This document shows positions 9,088 through 18,124 of a DNA stretch of 59,173 bases, in pieces. Position 1 is the first letter of the stretch. Each line of letters begins with the position of its first letter. Position numbers and translations under genes: made by a program. The notes beneath the pieces are model-generated. The model was not told where the DNA came from. It worked only from the letters and a program-made list of their open reading frames with translations, and ran no database searches. Origin of the DNA: Paenibacillus pectinilyticus (lineage in GTDB: Bacteria; Bacillota; Bacilli; Paenibacillales; NBRC-103111); the NCBI RefSeq assembly GCF_001700435.1, contig NZ_LYPC01000029.1:307-59479 (forward strand), read 5' to 3'.

Positions 9088-9116
9088 ATTATAAGGGATG
9101 CCTTCTAATATTTCAA
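9088..9116 (-). promoter_or_regulatory. SigA-type promoter of the minus-strand hypothetical gene
   Basis: Read on the minus strand: -35 TTGAAA (9116-9111), 17-nt spacer, perfect -10 TATAAT (9093-9088). Transcription should start near 9081, leaving a 30-nt leader. This supports the start codon at 9051. Confidence 0.8.
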
Positions 9117-9206
9117 TTTTCTGACGAAAGAAGTGATTAACGTTGCATAAATTGGAACATAATTGTAATAAGGTTCAAAAAAGTTGATGCAGGAGGTGAA
9201 TCTGTG

Positions 9207-10271
9207 ATGAAGAAATGGGTACAAATCATTTTAGCCATCATGGGTGGCAGTTTAGGTTATAGGTGGAGCGATGCGTTCCTTCGAACAACAGATGTAGCAG
9301 TACAGGCAGGACAAGTTTTTTGGATTAATAGTTTATGTGCAGCAGGGATGTTTTTGGTTTCGGCATGGGTAGCTAGTTTAGGGATGAAGTTGCTGATGAG
9401 AGGGGAACGCAATGTCACGGATATTCCCGTGTCGGACTTGCTCTCAGGTACGTTAGGTCTCGTCATTGGATTATTAGTATCCGTGATGCTGTTTCCTGTC
9501 ATGGAGCAAGCCAAATGGGCAGGGCCGTTTCTACCTTTCGTTGTGTCGGCTATTTTAGGCGTTATGGGCTTCCGTATCGGCTACAGCAAGCGGGAAGAGC
9601 TTGTTCAGATCATTGTGAAGAGCCGCTCTGGCGGTCCTGAGAAGCAGACGCATCGTCCGTATGAGGAACATAAGATTCTGGACACGAGCGTCATTATCGA
9701 TGGCCGTATTGCAGACATTTGCAAAACAGGATTTATCGAGGGCACCTTAGTAATCCCTGAATTCGTATTAGAAGAGCTGCAACATATTGCAGACTCATCG
9801 GATTTACTCAAGCGAAATCGGGGGCGTCGCGGACTGGACATTTTGAACAAAATTCAAAAAGAGCTTGAAGTGAAAGTCCTCATCTACGAGGGGGATTTCG
9901 AAGAAATTGCCGAAGTGGACAGTAAGCTTGTTCGTTTAGCGAAAGTGCTGCAAGGAAAAGTAATTACGAATGATTTTAACCTGAATAAAGTGTGTGAACT
10001 ACAAGGTGTTTCGGTGCTCAATATTAACGATCTTGCCAATGCGGTTAAACCAGTCGTCTTACCGGGTGAAGAAATTATTGTGCAAGTCATTAAAGACGGC
10101 AAAGAACATGGACAAGGTGTGGCCTATTTGGATGACGGCACAATGATCGTAGTTGAAGGCGGACGCGATTTCATTGGGATGACGCTTGAAGTGATGGTAA
10201 CCAGTGTGCTGCAGACGTCGGCGGGTCGGATGATTTTCGCGAAACCAAAACTATTGGAAAAAGCTCAGTAA
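9207..10271 (+). CDS. yacL: PIN/TRAM domain membrane protein YacL
   Basis: About 354 aa. The N-terminal third is hydrophobic, with several membrane helices. A PIN nuclease-like domain follows (LDTSVIIDGRIADI, about 158-171, with the conserved acidic residues) and a C-terminal TRAM domain likely to bind RNA. ATG 9207 lies 8 nt after AGGAGGTG; GTG 9204 is also possible. It heads yacL-ispD-ispF-gltX as in B. subtilis. A weak plus-strand promoter may lie at 9143-9171 (TTGCAT, 17 nt, TAATAA). The exact cellular role is not known to me. Confidence 0.92.
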   Translation: MKKWVQIILAIMGGSLGYRWSDAFLRTTDVAVQAGQVFWINSLCAAGMFLVSAWVASLGMKLLMRGERNVTDIPVSDLLSGTLGLVIGLLVSVMLFPVMEQAKWAGPFLPFVVSAILGVMGFRIGYSKREELVQIIVKSRSGGPEKQTHRPYEEHKILDTSVIIDGRIADICKTGFIEGTLVIPEFVLEELQHIADSSDLLKRNRGRRGLDILNKIQKELEVKVLIYEGDFEEIAEVDSKLVRLAKVLQGKVITNDFNLNKVCELQGVSVLNINDLANAVKPVVLPGEEIIVQVIKDGKEHGQGVAYLDDGTMIVVEGGRDFIGMTLEVMVTSVLQTSAGRMIFAKPKLLEKAQ

Positions 10272-10333
10272 AACCAGTATGATAAGGAGATGTAACATTA
10301 CTTTGTTTGGAAAGCGCTAGGGTTGGAGGACTT

Positions 10334-11041
10334 ATGGGGAAGCTAGGGGTTATCATCGTGGCAGCGGGCAAAGGCTCGCGCATGGGTACAGCGGAGAGTA
10401 AACAATACCTGCAACTGGGACAGAAGCCAATTCTGGTACATACCTTGCAATTATTTCAAAACATACATGAAGTGGATGAGATTATTCTTGTTGTGGGTGC
10501 AGATGATGTGAACCGCTGTGAGGCGTATGTCACGGGCTATGCGCTTACCAAGGTAACACGTGTGCTAGCAGGGGGCGCTGAGCGTCAGGATTCCGTTAGA
10601 CAGGGTCTCCAAGCCTTACAAGAAGGCACGGAGTGGGTGCTTGTGCATGACGGAGTTCGGCCTTTCGTCAAAATAGAACATGTGTTCGAGTGCCTGGCGA
10701 AGGCGCAAGAAGTAGGGTCAGCCGTACTGGCCGTTCCCGTCAAAGATACCATTAAGGTTGTGGATGCAGCAGATAAGCGCATTCAATCAACGCCAGATAG
10801 ACGAAGCTTGTGGGCGATCCAAACGCCGCAGGCTTTTCGTCTTTCCCTCCTCCAGGAGGCGCATGAGGCCGCTTTGCGTGATCAGTTCATAGGGACGGAT
10901 GATGCAAGTCTTGTGGAGCGTCTAGGCGCTGCGGTGCATGTTGTAGAAGGGGACTATTATAATATTAAAATTACGACCCCGGAAGATTTACCTTGGGCAG
11001 ATTGGATATTACATAACGTAAGGGGAGAGGAACGCTCATGA
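10334..11041 (+). CDS. ispD: 2-C-methyl-D-erythritol 4-phosphate cytidylyltransferase
   Basis: About 235 aa. IspD joins CTP and MEP to give CDP-ME, the third step of the MEP isoprenoid pathway. The nucleotide-binding loop VIIVAAGKGSRMG is at the N-terminus and VHDGVRPF follows near residue 105. ATG 10334 is preceded by GGAGG at 10325-10329; an in-frame TTG at 10307 has no good ribosome site. The stop overlaps the ispF start as ATGA, implying coupled translation. Confidence 0.95.
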   Translation: MGKLGVIIVAAGKGSRMGTAESKQYLQLGQKPILVHTLQLFQNIHEVDEIILVVGADDVNRCEAYVTGYALTKVTRVLAGGAERQDSVRQGLQALQEGTEWVLVHDGVRPFVKIEHVFECLAKAQEVGSAVLAVPVKDTIKVVDAADKRIQSTPDRRSLWAIQTPQAFRLSLLQEAHEAALRDQFIGTDDASLVERLGAAVHVVEGDYYNIKITTPEDLPWADWILHNVRGEERS

Positions 11042-11523
11042 TTCGTGTAGGGAATGGGTTTGATGTTCATCAATTGGTAGAAGGACGTAAGTGTATTATT
11101 GGAGGCGTAACGATTCCTTATGAAAAAGGATTACTGGGCCACTCCGATGCGGATGTGCTGTTGCACGCTATTAGCGACGCGATTCTGGGCGCATTAGGTC
11201 TTGGGGATATCGGGAAGCACTTCCCGGATACAGCTGACGAGTACAAAGACGCGGATAGCTTGGTCCTATTGAAGCGTGTATGGCAATTGGCCAAAGAGAA
11301 AGGCTACAAATTGGGGAACGCAGATTCCACCATTATAGCTCAGAAGCCGAAGATGCTGCCGTACATTCCGCAAATGGTCGAAATTATTGCAGCTGCGCTA
11401 GAGGCGGAGCCTGAACAAGTCAACGTGAAAGCGACCACGACAGAGCAGCTTGGATTCACAGGTCGAGGCGAGGGAATCGCGGCGCAATCGGTTGTTTGTT
11501 TAATTCGTGATGTGCTAAAATAG
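11038..11523 (+). CDS. ispF: 2-C-methyl-D-erythritol 2,4-cyclodiphosphate synthase
   Basis: 161 aa, the usual size. IspF is a zinc-dependent trimer that cyclises CDP-ME2P, the fifth MEP step. The metal site DVH near the start (GNGFDVHQL) and the SDADVLLHA motif are intact, as is the C-terminal TTTEQLGFTGRGEG. It overlaps ispD by four bases. IspE, the intervening enzyme, is not in the window. Confidence 0.96.
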   Translation: MIRVGNGFDVHQLVEGRKCIIGGVTIPYEKGLLGHSDADVLLHAISDAILGALGLGDIGKHFPDTADEYKDADSLVLLKRVWQLAKEKGYKLGNADSTIIAQKPKMLPYIPQMVEIIAAALEAEPEQVNVKATTTEQLGFTGRGEGIAAQSVVCLIRDVLK

Positions 11524-11563
11524 CAGAATATTCATGCTTGGAAGAAGAAAAGGGGATACCACA

Positions 11564-13021
11564 ATGAATCAGCCTTTACGCGTGCGTTATGCACCTAGTC
11601 CGACTGGACATTTACATATTGGCGGTGCCCGTACGGCACTGTTTGATTATTTATTAGCTCGTCGCCATGGCGGAGCGTTTGTTGTGCGTTTTGAAGATAC
11701 GGATCAAACTCGTCACAAAGAGTCAGGAATCGAGGACCAATTGAATGGTCTCAGATGGCTTGGCCTGGAGTGGGACGAGAGCGTAGATATCGGAGGTCCG
11801 TTCGGCCCTTATCGTCAAATGGAGAGACTCGATATTTACAAGACTTATCTGGATAAGCTTTTAGCTAGTGGTCATGCATACGGCTGCTATTGCTCAGAAG
11901 CAGATCTAGAGCAAGAGCGTGCAGAGCAAGAAGCTAGCGGGGAAATGGGCGGTTACTCCGGCAAATGCCGTCATTTGAAGCCTGAGCAGATTGCTGCGTA
12001 TCAAGCAGAAGGTCGCGTACCTGCTACTCGCTTCCGTGTGCCAGCAGACCGTATCATCGCTATCGAAGATAAAGTGCGTGATCATGTGGAATTTGATTCG
12101 AATGGGATCGGTGATTTCATTATCGCTCGTCCTGACGGCATTCCGACATATAACTTTGCGGTTATTGTTGACGATCATTTGATGCAAATCAACTTGGTCA
12201 TACGTGGTGAAGAGCATCTGTCTAATACGCCTAGGCAAATCCTCATGTACGAAGCGCTGGATATGCCGATTCCAGAGTTTGCTCACTTGGCCCTTATTTT
12301 GAATCCTGACCGTAAGAAAATGAGTAAACGAGATGAGTCGATCATCCAGTTTATCGAACAGTACAGAGAGCTCGGCTATTTGCCAGAAGCGGTGGTGAAC
12401 TTCATTGCCCTGCTAGGTTGGTCACCTGGTGGAGAAGAAGAGATGTTCACGAAGGAAGAACTGATCGCACAGTTTGATCTGGATCGTGTATCCAAGAGCC
12501 CAGCTGTGTTTGATATGGATAAATTGAATTGGATGAATAACGCTTATTTGAAAAAAGCTCCGCTATCCCGCATCGTCGACCTGTGCTTGCCGCATTTGCG
12601 CAAAGCTGGCTATCTGCAAGAAGGTGAATTGGATGCGACTACTGGGGCATGGGTAGAGGCGCTGGTAGGCCTTAACCAAGAAAGAATGCGCTTCGCGGCT
12701 GAGATCGTGGATCTAGCGGCACTCTTTTTCAAAGAAGACCTGGTCATCGACGAAGAAGCAGCAGTCGTATTGAAGGAAGAACATGTGCCTGTTGTGTTGA
12801 CTAGCTTCTTAGCACAAGTGGAGCAAGCAGAAGCTTTCACTGTTGAAGCGATGCCAGCACTGCTGAAAGCTGTACAGAAGGAAACAGGCTTCAAAGGGAA
12901 GCAGCTGTTCATGTCTGTCCGCTCTGCGCTAACAGGTCAAGTGCATGGACCGGACTTGAATGTCTCCCTTTTCCTACTAGGGAAAGAAAAAGTCGCTTCA
13001 CGTCTACGGAGCTTATTGTAA
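11564..13021 (+). CDS. gltX: Glutamyl-tRNA synthetase
   Basis: About 485 aa class I aminoacyl-tRNA synthetase. The HIGH signature appears as HLHIGG (about 16-21) and the KMSKS loop as KMSKR (about 252-256). In Bacillales this enzyme usually also charges tRNA-Gln with glutamate for later amidation by GatCAB; I infer the same here. ATG 11564 has an AAGGGG about 8 nt upstream; an ATG at 11534 would add 10 residues without a ribosome site. The promoter of the next operon overlaps its stop codon. Confidence 0.96.
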   Translation: MNQPLRVRYAPSPTGHLHIGGARTALFDYLLARRHGGAFVVRFEDTDQTRHKESGIEDQLNGLRWLGLEWDESVDIGGPFGPYRQMERLDIYKTYLDKLLASGHAYGCYCSEADLEQERAEQEASGEMGGYSGKCRHLKPEQIAAYQAEGRVPATRFRVPADRIIAIEDKVRDHVEFDSNGIGDFIIARPDGIPTYNFAVIVDDHLMQINLVIRGEEHLSNTPRQILMYEALDMPIPEFAHLALILNPDRKKMSKRDESIIQFIEQYRELGYLPEAVVNFIALLGWSPGGEEEMFTKEELIAQFDLDRVSKSPAVFDMDKLNWMNNAYLKKAPLSRIVDLCLPHLRKAGYLQEGELDATTGAWVEALVGLNQERMRFAAEIVDLAALFFKEDLVIDEEAAVVLKEEHVPVVLTSFLAQVEQAEAFTVEAMPALLKAVQKETGFKGKQLFMSVRSALTGQVHGPDLNVSLFLLGKEKVASRLRSLL

Positions 13022-13044
13022 AGCGGGCTTCTTTTCGCTATACT
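13016..13044 (+). promoter_or_regulatory. Promoter of the cysteine T-box operon
   Basis: TTGTAA (13016-13021) overlaps the gltX stop, and TATACT (13039-13044) follows after 17 nt. Transcription would start near 13051, just before the T-box structure. Confidence 0.65.
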
Positions 13045-13059
13045 TATACACAACGAATA

Positions 13060-13327
13060 CGCAAATGCCATGATCAGGAGAGTATGGTTAAGTGAGGATT
13101 CATCAGAGAGGATAATCGGGGCCGCGAGGCTTCGGCTGAGAGTTATCCAGTCCTTGTAATCAGAAATGCACCTGGGAGCAGCCGCGCCGAATACTCATCG
13201 AGTAGGGTAGGCGCAGCCGGAACACCCACGTTACGGGTTTTGAGTTGGGAGACTTCCGAGTCACCAAGCAGAGTGGAACCGCGATAACCACGCCTCTGCA
13301 GCCTTAGGGCTGCAGGGGCTTTTTTTA
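13060..13327 (+). promoter_or_regulatory. T-box leader, probably tRNA-Cys responsive
   Basis: The T-box core GAGTGGAACCGCG is at 13271-13283. Stem I spans about 13070-13172, with the AGAGAG motif at 13105-13110. In the expected 3' side of Stem I the sequence GAAATGCACCTGG places TGC (Cys) at 13167-13169 as specifier. GCAGAG (13268-13273) can pair with CTCTGC (13294-13299) to form the antiterminator, which excludes the terminator. Uncharged tRNA-Cys should therefore switch on the operon. This fills most of the 336-nt gltX-cysE gap. Confidence 0.93.
13292..13327 (+). terminator. Regulated terminator of the T-box
   Basis: A 12-bp GC-rich stem (13292-13303 with 13308-13319, loop TTAG) is followed by TTTTTTT. 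Its 5' arm is shared with the antiterminator. Confidence 0.93.
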
Positions 13328-13357
13328 TTTTATAGGCACTCTATGAAGAAGGTGAGC

Positions 13358-14032
13358 ATGATGTGGTCAACGATCAAATCTGATATATCCGCTGTATTCG
13401 ATAACGACCCTGCCGCACGCAGTTGGTTTGAAGTTGTATTTACGTATTCGGGCCTTCACGCCATTTGGTCGCATCGGATCGGGCATTGGTTATATACAAG
13501 AAAGATGTATACCCTAGCACGTATCGTTTCTCAAATTAGCCGGTTCATGACAGGGATCGAGATTCATCCTGGCGCAACGATCGGTAGACGTTTGTTTATT
13601 GACCATGGGATGGGTGTAGTCATTGGAGAAACCTGTGAAATTGGGGACGACGTGATTCTGTATCAAGGTGTAACTTTAGGTGGAACAGGGAAAGAAAAAG
13701 GTAAGAGACACCCAACAATTGGCAATAATGTAGTTGTAGGTTCGGGTGCCAAAGTGCTCGGTTCCTTCCTCGTCGGTGAAAATTCACGCATTGGGTCCAA
13801 CGCGGTTGTCATTCAGGAGGTTCCTCCCAATAGTACCGTTGTTACCGTTCCTGCTAAGGTCGTGAAACGAGATGGTGTTCGTGTAAATCGATTGGACCAT
13901 GGCAATTTGCCAGATCCGATCGTTGATATTTTCCAAGAATTACAAGGGCAAATTAATGAGTTGAAAAGCCAATTGAACGAAGAACGGAAGAGGAATGGAG
14001 AACTGAGAGAACATGACGCTCAAAGTATATAA
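13358..14032 (+). CDS. cysE: Serine O-acetyltransferase
   Basis: About 224 aa. CysE makes O-acetylserine, the acceptor for sulfide in cysteine synthesis. The left-handed beta-helix of hexapeptide repeats is plain (IEIHPGATIG, IDHGMGVVIGET, VTLGGTGKEKGKRHPTIG). The active-site histidine lies in IDHGMG. ATG 13358 is chosen for its nearby AAGGTG, although the site is close; ATG 13361 or 13343 are possible. The end overlaps cysS by 20 nt, and the pair is under the T-box. Confidence 0.95.
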   Translation: MMWSTIKSDISAVFDNDPAARSWFEVVFTYSGLHAIWSHRIGHWLYTRKMYTLARIVSQISRFMTGIEIHPGATIGRRLFIDHGMGVVIGETCEIGDDVILYQGVTLGGTGKEKGKRHPTIGNNVVVGSGAKVLGSFLVGENSRIGSNAVVIQEVPPNSTVVTVPAKVVKRDGVRVNRLDHGNLPDPIVDIFQELQGQINELKSQLNEERKRNGELREHDAQSI

Positions 14033-15413
14033 TACATTAACCCGCAAGAAGGAAGAGTTCGTTCCGATTGAACCTGGCAAAGTGAAAATGTACGTATGCG
14101 GACCGACTGTGTATAACTACATTCATATTGGCAATGGCAGACCTGTTATTTTTTTCGACGTTGTTCGTCGTTATTTGGAATCCCAGCAATACGAAGTGAC
14201 TTATATCACGAACTTTACCGATGTGGATGATAAAATGATTCGAAAAGCCGAGGAGATGGCTGTTTCCGTACCAGAGCTTGCTGAAACTTTTATCGCTGCT
14301 TTTTTGGAAGATATCCAAACATTGGGTGTGCATGAGGCGACATTGAACCCGCGTGTAACCGAGAACATCCAGGAAATCATTGAGTTCATCGCAGCACTCG
14401 TGGAGAAAGATTTCGCTTACGAGGCTGGTGGTGATGTCTACTACCGGACATCTAAATTCGCAGAATATGGCAAGCTTTCCGGGCAGAATTTAGAAGAGCT
14501 TCAATACGGAATTCGTGTCGAAGTCGACGACCGCAAAGAGAATCCGCAGGACTTTGTCCTCTGGAAAGCAGCGAAGCCAGGTGAGATATATTGGGATAGT
14601 CCTTGGGGGCAAGGTCGACCAGGCTGGCATATCGAGTGCTCCGCAATGGTACGCAAGTATCTAGGCGAAACCATTGATATTCATGGCGGCGGACAAGATT
14701 TAACATTCCCTCACCATGAGTGTGAGATTGCTCAGACCGAGGCAGTCACCGGCCATCCAATGGCCAATTATTGGCTTCACAATGCTTTTTTGAACATCGA
14801 TAATGAGAAAATGTCGAAATCCTTAGGGAACGGCATTCTGATCCGTGATCTCGTGAAACAAATTAAACCTGAAGTATTCCGTTACTTCATGCTTTCTGCC
14901 CACTATCGCAACCCGCTGAATTTCAGTGATGAAAGCTTGAAGCAAGCGGCCAATGCGTTGGAACGTATTCAAAATGCGTATGATAATATGAAGCACCGTC
15001 TAGCTACAGCATCTGCAACCGGTGAGGTCGAAGCGGGTGTAACGGATAAGCTGCAAGCCATTTCTAAGCAATTTGTGGATAAAATGAATGATGACTTTAA
15101 TACGCCGGATGCGATTACCGCGGTATTCGAGCTTGTTGCCGAAGCGAACTTGTACCTGCAGCAGGAGCGGGTTAATGCGGAAGTGGTGAAGCTGTACCTC
15201 GCACAATTAGAGGCATTTGATACTACGTTAGGTATCCTATCGCAACAAGCGGATGAATTGCTGGATGAAGAAATTGAGCAACTCATCGTGGAGCGTACGG
15301 AATCGCGCAAATCGAAGAATTGGGCACGCGCGGATGAAATCCGAGATCTGCTTACGGAGAAGGGGATATTCCTTGAAGATACACCACAAGGGATTCGTTG
15401 GCGCCGCAAATGA
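14013..15413 (+). CDS. cysS: Cysteinyl-tRNA synthetase
   Basis: 466 aa class I synthetase, the normal length. The HIGH motif is HIGN (38-41) and KMSKS is at 266-270. Zinc ligands are recognisable in MYVCGPTVYN, GWHIECS and PHHECEIAQ. It starts inside the end of cysE and ends with an ATGA overlap onto mrnC, so translation of the three genes is coupled. Its T-box control by tRNA-Cys makes direct sense for this product. Confidence 0.97.
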   Translation: MTLKVYNTLTRKKEEFVPIEPGKVKMYVCGPTVYNYIHIGNGRPVIFFDVVRRYLESQQYEVTYITNFTDVDDKMIRKAEEMAVSVPELAETFIAAFLEDIQTLGVHEATLNPRVTENIQEIIEFIAALVEKDFAYEAGGDVYYRTSKFAEYGKLSGQNLEELQYGIRVEVDDRKENPQDFVLWKAAKPGEIYWDSPWGQGRPGWHIECSAMVRKYLGETIDIHGGGQDLTFPHHECEIAQTEAVTGHPMANYWLHNAFLNIDNEKMSKSLGNGILIRDLVKQIKPEVFRYFMLSAHYRNPLNFSDESLKQAANALERIQNAYDNMKHRLATASATGEVEAGVTDKLQAISKQFVDKMNDDFNTPDAITAVFELVAEANLYLQQERVNAEVVKLYLAQLEAFDTTLGILSQQADELLDEEIEQLIVERTESRKSKNWARADEIRDLLTEKGIFLEDTPQGIRWRRK

Positions 15414-15838
15414 GTGAAATGAATTTGGAAGCTGCCAATCTCTTTGCTTTTCCGCCATCGAAAAGCCCGAATTTATTGAACCCTTTAGTGCTTGCCTATA
15501 TCGGCGATGCTGTGTATGAAGTGTATATTCGGCAATATGTCATCTCAGGGGCGAATCATCGCCCTAATCATTTGCATAAAGCCTCGACAGGGTATGTTTC
15601 AGCCAAAGCGCAGTCCAAACTGCTTACTTCATTGATGCCCATGCTGACTGAAGAAGAAGTGGATATCGTAAAGCGGGGACGCAATGCCAAGTCAGGGACG
15701 ACGGCTAAGAACGCGGATGTGCTGGAATACCGGCACAGTACCGCGTTTGAATGCTTAATCGGTTATTTGTATTACAAACAATCCTTTGAACGGTTGAAGG
15801 TCATCTTAGACTTCGCCATCTCACATAATCAGAAATAG
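15410..15838 (+). CDS. mrnC: Mini-ribonuclease 3, 23S rRNA maturase
   Basis: About 142 aa. MrnC is an RNase III-like nuclease without a double-stranded RNA binding domain, and it matures 23S rRNA ends. The catalytic signature is LAYIGDAVYEVYIR, and KRGRNAKSGTTAKNADV is the typical second block. ATG 15410 overlaps the cysS TGA (ATGA); an upstream TTG at 15398 is less likely. Confidence 0.94.
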   Translation: MSEMNLEAANLFAFPPSKSPNLLNPLVLAYIGDAVYEVYIRQYVISGANHRPNHLHKASTGYVSAKAQSKLLTSLMPMLTEEEVDIVKRGRNAKSGTTAKNADVLEYRHSTAFECLIGYLYYKQSFERLKVILDFAISHNQK

Positions 15839-15880
15839 TTTTATCAGAGATATTCGGAAGAGCAATTAGGAGGAATTAGG

Positions 15881-16621
15881 ATGGATGAAGACATTATTGG
15901 CGGGAAGCACTCCGTGTTGGAGGCGCTTCGCGCAGGACGGACGATAAATAAAATATGGATCGCGGAAAGTGCGCAGAAGCAGTTCGCAGGACCCATTGTA
16001 GCGGAAGCCAAAAATTTAGGGATTATCGTCCAATTTACGGACAAGCGTAAGCTGGATCAAATGGCTGAAGGCCTTCAACATCAAGGTGTCGTGGCACAAG
16101 TTGCTGCCTATGAATATGTGGAAGTAGAGGACATTTTAGCCAAGGCCAAAGAATTAGGTCAAGAGCCGTTCATTTTGATCCTGGATGAAATTGAAGATCC
16201 ACATAACTTAGGTTCTATCCTGCGTACCGCAGATTGCACAGGTGTTCATGGTGTGATTATACCGAAACGACGTTCCGTCGGGCTAACAGCAACAGTTTCC
16301 AAGACATCCGCAGGAGCTGTTGAGTATGTCCCAGTCGCGCGCGTAACGAACATCGCACAAACGATTGAACAATTGAAAGAGCAAGGCGTTTGGGTTGCAG
16401 GAACCGATGTATCTGCGGCTCAGGATGTTTACAAAGCCAACTTTACCATCCCTATTGCACTAGTTATTGGGAACGAGGGCAAAGGGGTTGGCCGTCTCAT
16501 TAAAGAAAGATGCGACTTCTTAGTTAAGCTGCCTATGGCCGGACATGTGAACTCTTTGAATGCTTCCGTTGCCGCGGGGGTATTGATGTATGAAGTGGTC
16601 AGACAGCGCAATAAGAGTTAA
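15881..16621 (+). CDS. rlmB: 23S rRNA 2'-O-methyltransferase RlmB (SpoU family)
   Basis: 246 aa. A small N-terminal substrate-binding domain (IIGGKHSVLEAL) precedes a SPOUT fold with the three SpoU motifs: DEIEDPHNLGSILRTAD, GNEGKGVGRLI and MAGHVNSLNASVAAGV. In E. coli the family modifies G2251 of 23S rRNA. The Bacillales copy is assumed, not shown, to hit the same site. It has a good TTAGGAGGA ribosome site and follows mrnC by about 42 nt. Confidence 0.93.
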   Translation: MDEDIIGGKHSVLEALRAGRTINKIWIAESAQKQFAGPIVAEAKNLGIIVQFTDKRKLDQMAEGLQHQGVVAQVAAYEYVEVEDILAKAKELGQEPFILILDEIEDPHNLGSILRTADCTGVHGVIIPKRRSVGLTATVSKTSAGAVEYVPVARVTNIAQTIEQLKEQGVWVAGTDVSAAQDVYKANFTIPIALVIGNEGKGVGRLIKERCDFLVKLPMAGHVNSLNASVAAGVLMYEVVRQRNKS

Positions 16622-16624
16622 TGA

Positions 16625-17137
16625 ATGGAACAGATCCTGATCGTAGATGGCTACAATATCATCGGCGCTTGGCCTGATTTAAGTAAATTAAAGGATTCAG
16701 ACCTTGAAGGAGCTCGTGACGGCCTGATTCACATGCTTGCTGAGTTTCAGTCATTCTCAGGGATGAAAGTATATCTCGTTTTTGATGCCTACATGGTGCC
16801 AGGACTGGGCAAGAAGTATGTGCAGAATAAGTTAGCTGTTCTCTACACCAAGGAGAAGGAAACCGCCGATGAGCGAATCGAGCGGCTGGTAACGAGCTTG
16901 ATGGGCAGGCGCAAAGAAATTTACGTGGCGACGTCAGATATGATTGAGCAGCACGTTATTTTTGGTAAAGGAGCTTTGCGGATGCCAGCGGCTGAATTAC
17001 TTGTAAAAATCAGGCAAAACCGCAAAGAGGTTCGCGAACGCATTGTTCCGGAGACGACAACCAAACGAAATCCTTTCGATGGTAAGCTGAGTGATGAGCT
17101 AAAAGCGAAGTTTGAGCGATGGCGACGCGGGGAATAA
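16625..17137 (+). CDS. rae1: Ribosome-associated endoribonuclease Rae1 (YacP, NYN domain)
   Basis: 170 aa. This is a NYN/PIN-like nuclease that in B. subtilis enters the ribosomal A site and cuts mRNA. The acidic start ILIVDGYNIIGAW and the later ETADERIERL and VATSD motifs belong to the family. It begins 3 nt after the rlmB stop with no strong Shine-Dalgarno, so translation is probably coupled to rlmB. It is the last gene of the cysE operon; I see no clear terminator after it. Confidence 0.93.
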   Translation: MEQILIVDGYNIIGAWPDLSKLKDSDLEGARDGLIHMLAEFQSFSGMKVYLVFDAYMVPGLGKKYVQNKLAVLYTKEKETADERIERLVTSLMGRRKEIYVATSDMIEQHVIFGKGALRMPAAELLVKIRQNRKEVRERIVPETTTKRNPFDGKLSDELKAKFERWRRGE

Positions 17138-17171
17138 ATCCTCCAAATGCTAGAAATGGTGGGGTTCCCCG

Positions 17172-17201
17172 TTGACGGTGTGAGATTTCATCATGTATAC
17201 T
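17172..17201 (+). promoter_or_regulatory. Promoter of sigH
   Basis: TTGACG (17172-17177) and TATACT (17196-17201) are separated by 18 nt. A short inverted repeat GGGGTTCCCC (17161-17170) lies right upstream of the -35. Confidence 0.75.
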
Positions 17202-17256
17202 TAACCTAACTTTTATAGTGAAATCTGGGTAGTCTTGCAGGCCGGAGGGATTGTTG

Positions 17257-17901
17257 GTGAGTGTCGACCTCAAAGAACTGAGAATGTATGATTATGACCT
17301 CAAGCCAGATGAAGACATTGTCGAAGCAGTCCGTGAAGGCAGTAGCGAAGCGTTGGAATATCTTATCAACAAGTATAAGAATTTTGTGCGTGCTAAAGCG
17401 CGTTCATACTTTTTGATAGGTGCAGACCGAGAAGATATTGTGCAGGAAGGAATGATAGGTTTATATAAATCTATCCGTGATTTCCGAGGAGACAAGCTTG
17501 CTTCATTCAAAGCCTTTGCTGAACTGTGTATTACACGACAGATCATCACGGCGATTAAGACAGCAACGCGTCAAAAGCATATTCCTCTGAATTCCTACGT
17601 GTCACTGGACAAGCCCATCTATGATGAAGATTCTGACCGTACGTTGCTTGACGTCATCAGCGGTTCCAGGGTGACAGACCCTGAGGAGCTTGTGATTAAT
17701 CAAGAAGAGTTTACGGGACTTGAAGATAAAATGGGAGAAATTTTAAGCGACCTGGAGCGTAGAGTTCTCATGCTCTATCTCGATGGCAGATCCTACCAAG
17801 AAATCGCGGTAGATCTTGATCGCCATGTGAAGTCAATTGACAATGCTCTCCAACGTGTCAAGCGCAAACTTGAGCGGTATTTAGAAGTTAGAGATTTATA
17901 G
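17257..17901 (+). CDS. sigH: RNA polymerase sigma factor SigH (early sporulation/stationary phase)
   Basis: About 214 aa sigma-70 family factor. Region 2 is nearly identical to B. subtilis SigH (NKYKNFVRAKARSYF, GADREDIVQEGMIGLY), and region 4 ends with SYQEIAVDLDRHVKS. GTG 17257 is chosen because CGGAGGGA ends 6 nt upstream; TTG codons at 17251 and 17254 are too close. SigH drives entry into sporulation. The gene lies alone between rae1 and rpmG, with its own promoter and terminator. Confidence 0.96.
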   Translation: MSVDLKELRMYDYDLKPDEDIVEAVREGSSEALEYLINKYKNFVRAKARSYFLIGADREDIVQEGMIGLYKSIRDFRGDKLASFKAFAELCITRQIITAIKTATRQKHIPLNSYVSLDKPIYDEDSDRTLLDVISGSRVTDPEELVINQEEFTGLEDKMGEILSDLERRVLMLYLDGRSYQEIAVDLDRHVKSIDNALQRVKRKLERYLEVRDL

Positions 17902-17903
17902 AA

Positions 17904-17938
17904 ATGCCCGTGCTGCCCTAGCTGTACGGGTGTTTTTC
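17904..17938 (+). terminator. Terminator of sigH
   Basis: CCCGT (17907-17911) pairs with ACGGG (17926-17930), with a few extra pairs inside and outside, and is followed by a T-run (17933-17937). The stem is shorter than in the other terminators here. Confidence 0.75.
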
Positions 17939-18010
17939 TTTCTCCGCATGTTTAGTAACTCTCGGGAGAACCTATACTGGTGATACTCTTGCTTTTGTGA
18001 GACTTCTACC

Positions 18011-18040
18011 TTGACACTCGGGGGACAGTTGTGATAAAGT
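18011..18040 (+). promoter_or_regulatory. Promoter of rpmG-secE-nusG
   Basis: A perfect -35 TTGACA (18011-18016) is followed after 17-18 nt by ATAAAGT, best read as TAAAGT (18035-18040). Between it and rpmG the leader can fold AGCCCT (18050-18055) with AGGGCT (18086-18091). Confidence 0.68.
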
Positions 18041-18124
18041 GTTTCAGGTAGCCCTAAAAGTCGCTTTCTTTTTGATGCGCTTAGAAGGGCTTTAATTAGA
18101 AAGTGTCTGTAGGAGGTGTACATC

